From NCBI GenBank assembly GCA_030148165.1, contig JASBTZ010000003.1, positions 682,001 to 746,000 of the forward strand: a DNA stretch of 64,000 nt. Direction: 5' to 3'. The DNA comes from Bacteroidota bacterium. Its GTDB lineage: Bacteria > Bacteroidota > Bacteroidia > Flavobacteriales_D > Crocinitomicaceae. The notes under the pieces are model-generated. The model had not been told where the DNA came from, did not search any database, and worked only from the letters and a program-made list of their open reading frames with translations. The position numbers were made by a program, and so were the translations under genes. Of the stretch, positions 43,974 through 52,740 are shown piece after piece (the first letter of the stretch is position 1; every line of letters begins with the position of its first letter).

Positions 43974-45853
43974 TTATCGAGCTGTTCAAATGTTGAATTA
44001 TTACTGATATATTCCGGAACGATCGCTTTCATTTTTGCCACGATCTCCATGTTATTCTGACTTCCAAACATTTCGATCAGATCATTCACTTCTTTCATTT
44101 GGTCGATACCCGCTACTCTCACTTTCGCTTTCAATATTTTACTGTGATGGGTCGGCATGGTATTCTCTTCTTTAGCCAGCAATTCTTCATACAGCTTTTC
44201 ACCAGGACGCAAACCTGTAAACTTGATCTGAATATCTTTGCCTAACTCCAACCCATTTAATTTGATCATCTTTTTCGCGAGATCAACAATCTTAACGGAT
44301 TCACCCATATCAAATACAAATATTTCTCCTCCTTCACCCATTGATCCCGCTTCCAGGACTAGCTGACAAGCTTCCGGTATTGTCATAAAGAATCGGGTGA
44401 TTCGCTCGTCGGTCACCGTGATTGGTCCGCCTTGATCAATTTGTCTCTGAAATAACGGAATAACGGATCCGTTTGATCCCAATACGTTTCCGAAGCGCGT
44501 CGTGATAAATTTCGTCTTACCGAGTTCGTTTGAGCTTTGAGCATATATCTCTGCAATTCGTTTTGATGCTCCCATCACATTCGTTGGGTTCACTGCCTTA
44601 TCCGTAGATATCAACACAAATTTGAAGACCTCTGCGGCTATTGCGAGATCAACTAAATTCTTTGTTCCCGACACGTTGGTTAGAATCGCTTCAGAAGGAT
44701 TTTCCTCCATTAAAGGAACGTGTTTGTATGCTGCCGCATGGAAAACATATCTGGGATTAAAAGTCTGAAAAACATTTTCCATGCGCTCATAACTGCGAAC
44801 GTCTCCAATCACGACTTCAAAACTCAAATTCGGAAATTCCTCTTTAATTTCATTCTGCAAGTCATATATCGGAGATTCCGCCTGATCAAGTAAAACCAAT
44901 AGTGAAGGCTTATACTTGGCTATCTGTCTTACCAGTCCGGAACCAATAGATCCAGCAGCACCTGTCACGAGAACTACCTGTCCTTGCAGCTCATTACTAA
45001 TCTTTTCTTCATCAAGCGTTATTGGTTTTCTTCCGAGTAGATCATCAATCTTGATACGTGATAACTGCTTGGTCGTGAATTCTCCATTGATCCAGGTCTT
45101 TGCTCTTGGCACCTGTTGTACGGTAACATCATTGCTCAAGCATATATCAACTACACGCCGTCTGTTTTCAGGATCAGGATCCTGAATGGCAATAATCAAT
45201 TCATTCACTCCTTCCTTCCTGATAAGCTTTTCAAGGTTATCCGTATGATGAATGGTGACTCCCTCCAATCGATTCGCGGAGAGTTTTTTATTGTCATCAA
45301 CAAATGCGGCAATCTTATACCTGGTCTGAGGATCTTTCTCAATAGTACGTTTTGTGATCAAGCCCGAAATGCCGGCTCCATAAATAATCACCTTTTTATC
45401 TACTTCTTTCGACTTAGTTGACTCCATATAGATCAATTTGATCACAAAGCGTGAACCGACAATGACAGCAGTTGATATAAACAACTCCATGATCATCACG
45501 GATGTTGGAACCAGGTATTTTCCATCCAGATAATTAAATCGGATCATCCCCAAAGCGGCAATCAGAATAGTACTGAAAATCGATGCCTTCACAATTCGAA
45601 AGAAATCTTCCGTTGATGTATGTCGTATTAATCCTTTATGAATCTTGAAGAAATAAAAGACAAAGAATTTAATCAGGATATAGACTCCTATGGACTTAGA
45701 TAAAATATCCCACTCCTCCCTGATTAATTCGGGCTTGGCTTCCAAATCAAAACGAATCAAATAAGCAAAGAACAGAGCGAAAAGCGACATCAATAAGTCT
45801 CCGATCACAACAACCCATCTTGGCGTATTTGATTTAGGAAGAAGCATCTTCAA
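43970..45853 (-). CDS. FlaA1/CapD/WbpM-type nucleotide-sugar 4,6-dehydratase
   Basis: The 627-residue protein has four N-terminal membrane segments (about 10-130), a CoA-binding-like Rossmann domain (VIIYGAGISGLI, around 160) and a large SDR domain (VLVTGAAGSIGSGLVRQI, around 285-302). The catalytic triad region appears as STDKAVNPTNVMGASKR, with Met in place of the usual Tyr, as in PglF/WbpM. These enzymes make UDP-4-keto-6-deoxy-GlcNAc derivatives for N- or O-glycans and capsules. It is 20 bases downstream of the SDR gene and overlaps the thioesterase by 4 bases. Confidence 0.93.
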   Translation of the reverse strand: MKMLLPKSNTPRWVVVIGDLLMSLFALFFAYLIRFDLEAKPELIREEWDILSKSIGVYILIKFFVFYFFKIHKGLIRHTSTEDFFRIVKASIFSTILIAALGMIRFNYLDGKYLVPTSVMIMELFISTAVIVGSRFVIKLIYMESTKSKEVDKKVIIYGAGISGLITKRTIEKDPQTRYKIAAFVDDNKKLSANRLEGVTIHHTDNLEKLIRKEGVNELIIAIQDPDPENRRRVVDICLSNDVTVQQVPRAKTWINGEFTTKQLSRIKIDDLLGRKPITLDEEKISNELQGQVVLVTGAAGSIGSGLVRQIAKYKPSLLVLLDQAESPIYDLQNEIKEEFPNLSFEVVIGDVRSYERMENVFQTFNPRYVFHAAAYKHVPLMEENPSEAILTNVSGTKNLVDLAIAAEVFKFVLISTDKAVNPTNVMGASKRIAEIYAQSSNELGKTKFITTRFGNVLGSNGSVIPLFQRQIDQGGPITVTDERITRFFMTIPEACQLVLEAGSMGEGGEIFVFDMGESVKIVDLAKKMIKLNGLELGKDIQIKFTGLRPGEKLYEELLAKEENTMPTHHSKILKAKVRVAGIDQMKEVNDLIEMFGSQNNMEIVAKMKAIVPEYISNNSTFEQLDK

Positions 45854-45873
45854 AGTTAATGATTTATTAGGCG

Positions 45874-46584
45874 TTAACTCAACAAACCTCCATTGAGGTT
45901 GATGGTTTGCCCGGTTATGTAATCACTGGCTTCCGTGGATAACCAGGAGACTGTACCGACAACTGTCTGCGGATCCCCCAATCTTTTCATGGGAATCTCA
46001 GCTATAATCTCAGCTTGAATATCTTCCGGAACATCAGCAATCATTCCCACATTAAAATAACCCAGAGCTAATGCATTTACAGTGATCCCAGAGCTAGCAA
46101 GTTCTTTTGCCAAAGTTTTGGTCAATCCAAGAAGTCCAGCTTTTGACGCTGCGTAGGCAGAGGTCCCAATAAATCCGGACTGAGCAACTACCGAGGAAAT
46201 GTTGATGATTCTACCCCACTCATGCTGACGCATATGAGGAATCGCATATTTCGATAGGTAAAATGGTGCATTAAGATTAATTGATAGCGTTTCTGACCAG
46301 TCTTCCGAAGACATTTTCCACGACATCGCACTCTTTGAGATCCCAGCATTATTGATTAGAATATCAATTCTTCCAAAATGTTTGACAACCTCATCGATTA
46401 GTCGTTTACATTCCTCTTCATTTCGAAGATCTGCTGTAAAATGGGCAATTGTTTCGCTTTGCTGTTCATGAATGTTTCCGGAGAATGCATGAAGAGCCAA
46501 AGCGAATTGATCTTTCATTCCCTTTGCAATCTCTCTCCCCATTCCTCCGGAGGCACCTGTTATTAAAACTACTTTCCGATCCAT
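45874..46584 (-). CDS. short-chain dehydrogenase/reductase (FabG-like)
   Basis: A 236-residue classical SDR with the NAD(P)-binding TGASGGMGREIAKG (about 8-21), NNAGIS (about 78-83) and the catalytic SSVVAQSGFIGTSAYAASK (Ser, Tyr-x3-Lys). It probably reduces a 3-oxoacyl-ACP or another carbonyl. Its 3' end lies 20 bases before the CapD-type gene, and its start overlaps the FemAB-like gene by 16 bases. In this setting it may serve lipid or sugar modification rather than bulk fatty acid synthesis. Confidence 0.9.
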   Translation of the reverse strand: MDRKVVLITGASGGMGREIAKGMKDQFALALHAFSGNIHEQQSETIAHFTADLRNEEECKRLIDEVVKHFGRIDILINNAGISKSAMSWKMSSEDWSETLSINLNAPFYLSKYAIPHMRQHEWGRIINISSVVAQSGFIGTSAYAASKAGLLGLTKTLAKELASSGITVNALALGYFNVGMIADVPEDIQAEIIAEIPMKRLGDPQTVVGTVSWLSTEASDYITGQTINLNGGLLS

Positions 46585-47462
46585 TTATTCCTTATCGACC
46601 TGGCTAATGAAAACCATTTTGGTCCATTGTTTATTCTGTAAGAATAATATACGGTATCAAGGCCTCCAAGGTTATGATTAAATGCTTTCACACCTTCCTG
46701 TCTTGATCCACCGAAATCAAATATCAATTGCTTATCCTGAGCATACAAAATGGCTTCATTTAGCGCTTTGTACATTCCACCATTCTTTTTTACTGTTTCG
46801 ACAACTGTCCCTTTTAAATACAAGAGTCGATTCTGGAACTCGATACAAACAATTCCTCCACAACTCGTTTCATCCTGTATAACTTCAAAGACCTTTAGTA
46901 CAGAAGCCTCCTTCGCCGCAATAAACAACTTATTCAGGGCTTTCATAGATTGATTATCGATACCTGCAATCTTTCCGGATAATTCAGTCTCCACAACTTT
47001 AAACACATTATTATAATCTGTTCCTGTCTTCACTGTTAGACCGTGTTTATCTGCCTTTTTTAGACTTCGCTGCGCCTGGGTATGAAGTGTTCTCTCCTTT
47101 TCCGGATCTATTTCCTGATAAACAAATTCCTCAGTGCTATCATCAATCAGTTTCGTTCTTAAAGTTACCTCTGCAATCTTGAAGCGATTTAAAACCTTAT
47201 CAATATGATCTTCTATCATTGCTTTTTCACCAAGCCATTCTGAATATCTGGTGAAGATTGGTGTATACAGGATTTCCTGTGCTGCACGTATCGTATATGG
47301 AAGTGCTATTCCTGCCGTATAATCCGCATCAACCAGCACACACCAGTTTTCAGCTACCGCATCCAGATACCAGGAAGTTGAGAAGGGACTTACATTCGGA
47401 GTGCTTTTGACTAATGCATCCCATTTATTAATATCGATATGTTCGCGTTCGACTAAGAGCAA
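46569..47462 (-). CDS. FemAB/GNAT-like acyl transferase
   Basis: The 297-residue protein has the pattern of FemABX-like GNAT folds: an N-terminal part ending NVSPFSTSWYLDAVAENWCVLVD, a central KKADKHGLTVK region and a C-terminal core IFDFGGSRQEGVKAFNHNLGG, where FGGS-x6-F-x3-(L/F)G is typical of this superfamily. Members transfer amino acids or acyl groups from tRNA or CoA to peptidoglycan or exopolysaccharide. Substrate not determined. It overlaps the SDR gene by 16 bases and the deacetylase by 10 bases. Confidence 0.7.
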   Translation of the reverse strand: MLLVEREHIDINKWDALVKSTPNVSPFSTSWYLDAVAENWCVLVDADYTAGIALPYTIRAAQEILYTPIFTRYSEWLGEKAMIEDHIDKVLNRFKIAEVTLRTKLIDDSTEEFVYQEIDPEKERTLHTQAQRSLKKADKHGLTVKTGTDYNNVFKVVETELSGKIAGIDNQSMKALNKLFIAAKEASVLKVFEVIQDETSCGGIVCIEFQNRLLYLKGTVVETVKKNGGMYKALNEAILYAQDKQLIFDFGGSRQEGVKAFNHNLGGLDTVYYSYRINNGPKWFSLARSIRNKWIGK

Positions 47463-48433
47463 AACTCCTTATGAAACGAAGTAAAATTGTGTTTCTTATG
47501 ATTATTTTCAATAAACGTTCGCAGCTTCGAAAGTCCATATTTTGTATTGCCTTTTGGGTGACCGATTATCACCATCTCTTCGAACCCTTCATTTAAACAT
47601 TTTCGCAAACCTTCACTTAGTTTTTTAGCGAAATAGCCATCCGTTGAAATATGATTATAGCTATACGTGCTAAGAACCCGTTTCTTCCTTCCTCCCTGAC
47701 TAATAAAACTTCCATCGCCTATCATCTTATGACTTGCTGGGAAAAGTCTGCCCAATAAGTACAACTGCCAAAAAAAGAGCGGACTATATCGCATTGAACT
47801 AATAGGCAACTCGATAAATGGACCGTTCGGATCTTCCTTACAGACATCATCTGAAAATTGATATCTAGCCTTTTTCGGAGCCGACCTGAAATCAATTGCA
47901 TAATGATCCGTAAGCATAAAATCTCCCGGTATTACGCTGCTATCGACAAGTATTTCATTTTCAACGAAAAGATCAGATAATTCATCGAATGGTTGAATGC
48001 ACCATCCACCTGCACGATATGCTTTTACCTTACGGCCAATAATTTCTTCGAGACCTTGCTTGTACTTGGCAAAAATTACTTTTCGCTCTTCCGCTTTAAA
48101 ATCCGTCAATCGATAGGCTCCTTCCGTATTCATTTCCCATTTTTCACCGTTAAAAACAGCTCTTTCCCAGTGCGGATGAATGTGCAATTGAATATCGTGA
48201 CCTTTCGAAATAATCAGTTTCAGTTGATCTATTACGCTTTGTTTTTCGTTTTGCAACGATGGGTATTGATCTGCTGCTATTAGATATCCTACATCAACAA
48301 AAAAGGTCATTCTGATATCTTTTCCATCTGCGATCGCTAGAAGATCCCTGGTAGGTTCAAGCATACATTTTTGTACGCTACCAGAAGACTCTCCGAAGAA
48401 AAGCTCATAGTCGAACGTAAGGTAAATATTCAT
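47453..48433 (-). CDS. polysaccharide deacetylase-like protein
   Basis: The 326-residue protein begins MNIYLTFDYELFFGESSGS, the start of the WalW-type NodB-like deacetylases of Bacteroidota. It has TFDYE in place of the usual TFDD and a conserved metal-site segment HDIQLHIHPHWERA (about 78-91). It also has AYRAGGWCIQPFDEL near residue 140. It likely acts on an N-acetylated surface sugar. It is the first gene of the five-gene envelope-sugar operon; a -7-like box with one mismatch lies 4 bases upstream. Confidence 0.8.
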   Translation of the reverse strand: MNIYLTFDYELFFGESSGSVQKCMLEPTRDLLAIADGKDIRMTFFVDVGYLIAADQYPSLQNEKQSVIDQLKLIISKGHDIQLHIHPHWERAVFNGEKWEMNTEGAYRLTDFKAEERKVIFAKYKQGLEEIIGRKVKAYRAGGWCIQPFDELSDLFVENEILVDSSVIPGDFMLTDHYAIDFRSAPKKARYQFSDDVCKEDPNGPFIELPISSMRYSPLFFWQLYLLGRLFPASHKMIGDGSFISQGGRKKRVLSTYSYNHISTDGYFAKKLSEGLRKCLNEGFEEMVIIGHPKGNTKYGLSKLRTFIENNHKKHNFTSFHKEFCS

Positions 48434-48437
48434 AGAG

Positions 48438-48445
48438 CGAAGATA
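48438..48445 (-). promoter_or_regulatory. near-match -7 box, 4 bases before the deacetylase start
   Basis: TATCTTCG on the minus strand is followed by CTCT and the ATG ending at 48433. It differs from TAnnTTTG at one position, but shares the 4-base spacing seen at other genes in this window. Confidence 0.35.
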
Positions 48446-48471
48446 GTCATTACGGATTGGATTGAATCATC

Positions 48472-48479
48472 TATATTTG
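48472..48479 (+). promoter_or_regulatory. -7 promoter box, 8 bases before the 48488 start
   Basis: TATATTTG is followed by AGAGAAGA and the ATG at 48488. It supports the shorter start of the exported protein, since the longer in-frame start at 48371 lies upstream of the box. Confidence 0.5.
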
Positions 48480-48487
48480 AGAGAAGA

Positions 48488-48922
48488 ATGATACGATTTC
48501 TAGTCATATTTATTGTTTTAACAGGCAACACGTTATTTGCGCAGGAACATACTGAGCAAGACCGAATGGATTTCATCATCGAATTTACGGAAGCTGTTAA
48601 TGATCACGATTCTAAGAAAGTGATCAAAATGATGAATAAGACTTACCGAAAAAATCAAATCCGTTTTTTAAAAGGAAATAAAGAACAATTTTTGAATGAA
48701 CTTTTCAGTGGTTACAAAAACGGTGAGTTTTATAACGTCAAATTTGATGAAATCTACGAGTGTCTGTTTAGTGAGCTCTCAGAGGATCAAGATGGAAACA
48801 CGATTTGCTATTTCATTCTGACAGAACAGGAATTTGACGGTGAAGAGGCGGAAGAAATATACGTTGACCTTCTTCTAATCTTTAAAAAAAGAAAATGGGG
48901 CTTTGTAGGAGCATCTGGCTAA
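48488..48922 (+). CDS. small exported protein of unknown function
   Basis: I do not recognise a family. From the ATG at 48488 the protein is 144 residues, beginning with a signal peptide MIRFLVIFIVLTGNTLFAQ. The mature part resembles a small NTF2-like or DUF3828-type fold (DFIIEFTEAVNDHDSKKVIKMMNKTY), with many acidic residues. The in-frame ATG at 48371 would place 39 extra residues inside the divergent gene and upstream of the -7 box. The CYTH gene is translationally coupled: TAATG overlap. Confidence 0.7.
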   Translation: MIRFLVIFIVLTGNTLFAQEHTEQDRMDFIIEFTEAVNDHDSKKVIKMMNKTYRKNQIRFLKGNKEQFLNELFSGYKNGEFYNVKFDEIYECLFSELSEDQDGNTICYFILTEQEFDGEEAEEIYVDLLLIFKKRKWGFVGASG

Positions 48923-49374
48923 TGAAAGAAATCGAAGTAAAATATCTCGTCGATACTGACAAATGGAGTCAGATTGAAAAGCCGGAACCGAAATTGATCG
49001 TTCAGGGTTTTCTGCAACGCTCGGAAGATCTCACGGTGCGTGTTCGAATCAAGGGAGATAAAGGATTTCTTACAATCAAAGGTAAATCAGAGGGAATTAC
49101 ACGAACAGAATTTGAATATGCAATCCCGGTAAACGAAGCGCAAGAACTCATTGACAGGTTTACGGATAAATGTATTCGTAAATTCCGATATGAAATTAAT
49201 CATAAGGGTCACACCTGGGAGGTTGACGAATTCAAAGGCAATCTTGAAGGGCTAATTCTCGCTGAACTGGAACTAACAAGGGAAGAGGAAGCGTACGAAA
49301 AACCTGATTGGGTTACCACAGATGTATCGACAGATCCCAACTATTACAACGCAGTTTTGATTGAAAAATGCTAA
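48922..49374 (+). CDS. CYTH-domain triphosphate tunnel metalloenzyme
   Basis: A 150-residue protein beginning MKEIEVKYLV, with the ExExK signature (Glu3, Glu5, Lys7). It continues with VRVRIKGDKGFLTIKGKS (the Arg/Lys ligands of the phosphate tunnel) and the acidic LEGLILAELEL near the end. CYTH proteins are triphosphatases or, in some bacteria, class IV adenylate cyclases; the specific activity is open. The start overlaps the preceding stop by 1 base. The stop is nested with the stop of the convergent 99-residue gene. Confidence 0.9.
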   Translation: MKEIEVKYLVDTDKWSQIEKPEPKLIVQGFLQRSEDLTVRVRIKGDKGFLTIKGKSEGITRTEFEYAIPVNEAQELIDRFTDKCIRKFRYEINHKGHTWEVDEFKGNLEGLILAELELTREEEAYEKPDWVTTDVSTDPNYYNAVLIEKC

Positions 49375-49670
49375 CGCATCAGATCAAAAACGCTTGATCC
49401 GAAAGAGACTTTAAAATGCTCGTTAAATGATTCCCATGATATTTCGGGATAGCCATCCTCATCTTCCGAAATCGAGAGCAACTCATTCGTAAATATCTCT
49501 TTGTATTTTGATTTGAGTAATACCTCATCGTCATACACGTCCTCTTCTACAAGGTATACGTTAGGCTCGTTTCCAACCAGATCACTAAATTCTGCGTCGT
49601 GACTGTTTGCCCAATCAATAAATTTTGATGTTGGTTCAACTGTTATAAATCCGCGTTCCAGTATTTTCAT
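49371..49670 (-). CDS. small acidic protein of unknown function
   Basis: A 99-residue intracellular protein with no signal peptide and a strongly acidic middle (LVEEDVYDDEVLLKS, SEDEDGYPEISWES). I do not recognise a family. It overlaps the small lipoprotein gene by 4 bases and is therefore probably its operon partner after the threonine aldolase gene. It converges on the CYTH gene with 4 bases of overlap. Confidence 0.65.
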   Translation of the reverse strand: MKILERGFITVEPTSKFIDWANSHDAEFSDLVGNEPNVYLVEEDVYDDEVLLKSKYKEIFTNELLSISEDEDGYPEISWESFNEHFKVSFGSSVFDLMR

Positions 49671-50281
49671 GGTCGTTCATATTTTAGCTTTGTATCCTCT
49701 TCGTAGGTGTACCACCTTGCTCTTTGTCCTGTTCGTTGTTCGATGGAAAAATTCCATTCAGGGTCGAATCCAATAGAATCGTGATACCCATACCAATTCG
49801 AAAAGTCCACTTGTTCACCTTCAATCATAATAAGTGAACTATCCCCTACCAATATCATCATTGAGCCCTTGTGGATCCTTCTTTCTTCACCAATAAAGAT
49901 CGATTCACAATTCCTTCCAAAGCAATCCATCCAATTATAAAAAGCATTCATTACTTTGATTGAATCCGGATAGGTCCATCGGTAATACTTATTACTCCGA
50001 TCTTTCAAATTCAATAGAAAAGCCTTTTCATGAATGGGTCCGAATCTCGATGGTAAAAGATTCGTATCAATTAGGTCGACACTTTCAACCACTACACCGT
50101 TGGAACTAAAATGATCGATCAGATAGGCGTTTGAATCAATATCGGAATTTTTCGTTTTCAATTCAGATTCATTCTGAGAATAAGGCATGATCTCATTTAA
50201 ATCCACAATTTTCGGCTCCTTTTCTTTGCAACTAAAAAGGAGAGTAAGGATCGATATGTATGTGATAATTCTAATAGCCAA
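49667..50281 (-). CDS. small lipoprotein of unknown function
   Basis: The 204-residue protein has a lipoprotein signal peptide, MAIRIITYISILTLLFSCKEKEP (Cys18 in LFSC). The mature part contains Cys-Phe-Gly-Arg-Asn-Cys near residue 118 (DCFGRNC), which could be a small disulfide loop, and no family that I recognise. It overlaps the threonine aldolase gene by 11 bases and the 99-residue gene by 4, which marks a three-gene operon. Confidence 0.7.
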   Translation of the reverse strand: MAIRIITYISILTLLFSCKEKEPKIVDLNEIMPYSQNESELKTKNSDIDSNAYLIDHFSSNGVVVESVDLIDTNLLPSRFGPIHEKAFLLNLKDRSNKYYRWTYPDSIKVMNAFYNWMDCFGRNCESIFIGEERRIHKGSMMILVGDSSLIMIEGEQVDFSNWYGYHDSIGFDPEWNFSIEQRTGQRARWYTYEEDTKLKYERP

Positions 50282-51290
50282 GTGATTCTAAGGCATCAAG
50301 CGCACGATCGAGATCAAAACCGGAGATATCGAGATGGGTTACGAATCGAATCAAGTCTGGACCAAAATCTATTGCTCGAACACCCTTCTGCTCAAGTTTA
50401 GCCAGAATCGCTTCCTTCTTTTCCGGATCTTCTAAAACTGCAACAACAATGTTTGTTTCAACCGGAACAACTTCCTTCACCCAAAGTAAATCCTTAAGCG
50501 TAGATTCCAACTGCTTGGCATGTTGGTGATCGAGTTTAATGCGATCGATATTGTTTTTTAAAGCATATAATCCCCCTGCAGCAATAATGCCTGCCTGTCT
50601 CATCCCTCCTCCGAAAACTTTGCGGACTCTTCTCGACTTTTTAATAAAATCGGTATCACCTATTAACAAGGAACCGATCGGAGCACCAAGTCCTTTAGAA
50701 AGACACAGCGATATTGAATCGAAGTGCGACGCATATTCTTTTAAGTCCTGACCATTCACCGCCATGGCATTCATCAGACGAGCACCATCCAAATGAAGTG
50801 GTAGTTGATTCTCCCGACAAAAAGCGCTTATCTTTTTTATTTCTTCATAATCATATACAGCTCCTCCTCCTCTATTCGAAGTATCTTCCAGACTCACTAA
50901 CTGCGTGATCGGTAAATGGACATTATCCGGATTAATCCACTTCTGGATATCTTCCAGTTTTAGCATCCCGCGATTTCCATCAATCAATCTCACTGACGCT
51001 CCCGAATTCTTGGCAATTCCACCACCCTCATATTTGTAGATATGGCTGTCCATATGAGTAATTACTTCTCCTCCGGGTTGAACGTGCACATTGATTGCAA
51101 TTTGATTTGTTTGTGTTCCGGAAGAACAAAAGATTGAGGCTTCTTTACCGAACATATCAGCCGTAAACGATTCCAATTCATTTACAGTAGGATCCTCCTG
51201 AAATACATCATCTCCCACCTCGGCACTCATCATGGCCTCCATCATTTCTTTCGTGGGTTTCGTTACTGTATCACTCCTAAAATCTATCAT
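50271..51290 (-). CDS. ltaE: low-specificity L-threonine aldolase
   Basis: A 339-residue PLP fold-type I enzyme that splits threonine (or allo-threonine) into glycine and acetaldehyde. It has RSDTVTKPTKEM at the N-terminus, GTQTNQIAI, the stacking residue in HMDSHIYKYEGGG, LHLDGARLMNA (Asp for PLP) and the cofactor lysine Lys199 in SLCLSKGLGAP. The length is normal. It is divergent from the TauE-like gene with 94 bases between starts, and heads an operon with the lipoprotein gene. Confidence 0.93.
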   Translation of the reverse strand: MIDFRSDTVTKPTKEMMEAMMSAEVGDDVFQEDPTVNELESFTADMFGKEASIFCSSGTQTNQIAINVHVQPGGEVITHMDSHIYKYEGGGIAKNSGASVRLIDGNRGMLKLEDIQKWINPDNVHLPITQLVSLEDTSNRGGGAVYDYEEIKKISAFCRENQLPLHLDGARLMNAMAVNGQDLKEYASHFDSISLCLSKGLGAPIGSLLIGDTDFIKKSRRVRKVFGGGMRQAGIIAAGGLYALKNNIDRIKLDHQHAKQLESTLKDLLWVKEVVPVETNIVVAVLEDPEKKEAILAKLEQKGVRAIDFGPDLIRFVTHLDISGFDLDRALDALESLGY

Positions 51291-51372
51291 CTTATCAATT
51301 TACCGTATGAAGTTAATTAATCTCTGCATATTACAAATGCGATCTTGCTCGATATCAAAGTTGAAATAATAT

Positions 51373-51380
51373 TAATTTCG
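51373..51380 (+). promoter_or_regulatory. near-match -7 box, 4 bases before the TauE/SafE gene
   Basis: TAATTTCG is followed by AGGC and the ATG at 51385. It differs from TAnnTTTG at one position and repeats the 4-base spacing. Confidence 0.35.
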
Positions 51381-51384
51381 AGGC

Positions 51385-52176
51385 ATGGATTACATCATCA
51401 TAGGCATAACCGTCTTGTTTGGTGCAGGGATGACCTTTTTCTCTGGCTTTGGACTCGGCACACTTTTGTTGCCTGTATTCAGTGTCTTCTTTGATCTGCC
51501 TGTGGCAATTGGCGCTACGGCCATAGTTCATTTCGCGAACAACATCTTTAAGTTCGCGATGGTATCGCGTTATATACATCTGCAGACATTGCTTCGCTTT
51601 GGTATTCCCGCGATTGGATTTGCCGCTCTTGGTGGGTGGTTGTTAACACGAATTGATAATCAACAGGTTCTTGCGAGTTATGAGCTCTTAGAGAAATCAT
51701 TTAATGTCACTCTGGTCGGTATAGTTATAGGATTATTGATGATATTTTTTGCCTGGTTTGATCTGGACCCAAGATTTGATAAACTACAGGCGAAACCGAA
51801 ACACTTACCTTTTGGTGGAGCGTTAAGCGGTTTTTTCGGCGGACTATCCGGGCATCAGGGTGCATTTAGAGCAACCTTTCTTACAAAAGCGGGACTGACA
51901 AAAGAACAATTCATCGGCACTTCGAATGCCGTCTCATTATTAGTAGATATTGTGAGAATCACCATCTACCTTCTACCTTTAGCAACGGGTGGAATTGGTT
52001 TAAAGGCGGCACTTTGGGATGGGCAACACTTGCTTATTGTTGGAATTGTTTGCGCATTTTTAGGTACCTTCCTGGGTAAACGATTAATACACAAGACAAC
52101 TATAGAAGGTATAAGACGGTTGGTAGGTGTATTACTAATTTTGATGGGCCTTTTACTAGGTACCGGAATACTATGA
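51385..52176 (+). CDS. TauE/SafE (TSUP) family sulfite/sulfonate permease
   Basis: The 263-residue protein has about eight membrane segments and TSUP signatures such as GAGMTFFSGFGLGTLLLP and FGGALSGFFGGLSGHQGAFR (the two half-repeats). TSUP proteins carry sulfite, sulfonates (taurine, sulfolactate) or other organic anions. In this genome neighbourhood, with comA and comB, a sulfite or sulfonate role is plausible but not proved. The start fits a -7-like box 4 bases upstream. The 157-residue gene follows by 3 bases. Confidence 0.87.
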   Translation: MDYIIIGITVLFGAGMTFFSGFGLGTLLLPVFSVFFDLPVAIGATAIVHFANNIFKFAMVSRYIHLQTLLRFGIPAIGFAALGGWLLTRIDNQQVLASYELLEKSFNVTLVGIVIGLLMIFFAWFDLDPRFDKLQAKPKHLPFGGALSGFFGGLSGHQGAFRATFLTKAGLTKEQFIGTSNAVSLLVDIVRITIYLLPLATGGIGLKAALWDGQHLLIVGIVCAFLGTFLGKRLIHKTTIEGIRRLVGVLLILMGLLLGTGIL

Positions 52177-52179
52177 TCT

Positions 52180-52653
52180 ATGAAAAAATTGTCGCTTATT
52201 TGCTTGTTGATTGTTTCACTCAATGTGGTTTCTCAGGATGACATAAATTTGGTTGGGATTTGGCAAAACATGCCTGTAATGGCCTCAGGTTGGAGCGACA
52301 ACTATCAGTTTTTTGAAGACGGAAGGTGTATTCACAATTATAACCAAATGAACTGCGCTGATTCCTTAATCTCGGAGCTGGGATTTTATCAATTCAAGAA
52401 AAATAAGCTCATATTAAAATTCCACACGCTAAATTTTCTGAAAGGTGGACAGCTCGTACCTGCAACAGCTTCTTGTGGTGGAGATTTTGAATTAATCGAT
52501 GCGACAGAAACATCCAAGGTGATTTTCAAAAAGGTTAAATTTCGAATAGAGCCAGTAGCAACAATTGATGAAGATTTTCCCGATCGTGAATCCATAATGC
52601 TTAATAATGATCAATACTGGAAGATGGTCAATAACCCTAACGAATATTATTGA
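52180..52653 (+). CDS. small exported lipocalin-like protein
   Basis: A 157-residue protein with a signal peptide, MKKLSLICLLIVSLNVVSQ. The mature part begins NLVGIWQNMPV and has FFEDGRCIHNYNQ and GFYQFKKNKLILKFHT, the pattern of a small beta-barrel (lipocalin-like, DUF4488/5004-type). The ligand is unknown. It sits 3 bases after the TauE-like gene and is probably co-transcribed with it. Confidence 0.72.
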   Translation: MKKLSLICLLIVSLNVVSQDDINLVGIWQNMPVMASGWSDNYQFFEDGRCIHNYNQMNCADSLISELGFYQFKKNKLILKFHTLNFLKGGQLVPATASCGGDFELIDATETSKVIFKKVKFRIEPVATIDEDFPDRESIMLNNDQYWKMVNNPNEYY

Positions 52654-52728
52654 TCTCCTTTATTAAATGCTGAACCTTTAGGTTCATCAATTGTACACAG
52701 TTGGGTAATTACTATATTTAATCAAAGT

Positions 52729-52736
52729 CAAATTTG
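52729..52736 (+). promoter_or_regulatory. near-match -7 box, 4 bases before the macroglobulin gene
   Basis: CAAATTTG is followed by CTCT and the ATG at 52741. It differs from TAnnTTTG only at the first base, and a TTGGG at 52701-52705 may be a -33 element, though the spacing is long. Confidence 0.35.
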
Positions 52737-52740
52737 CTCT

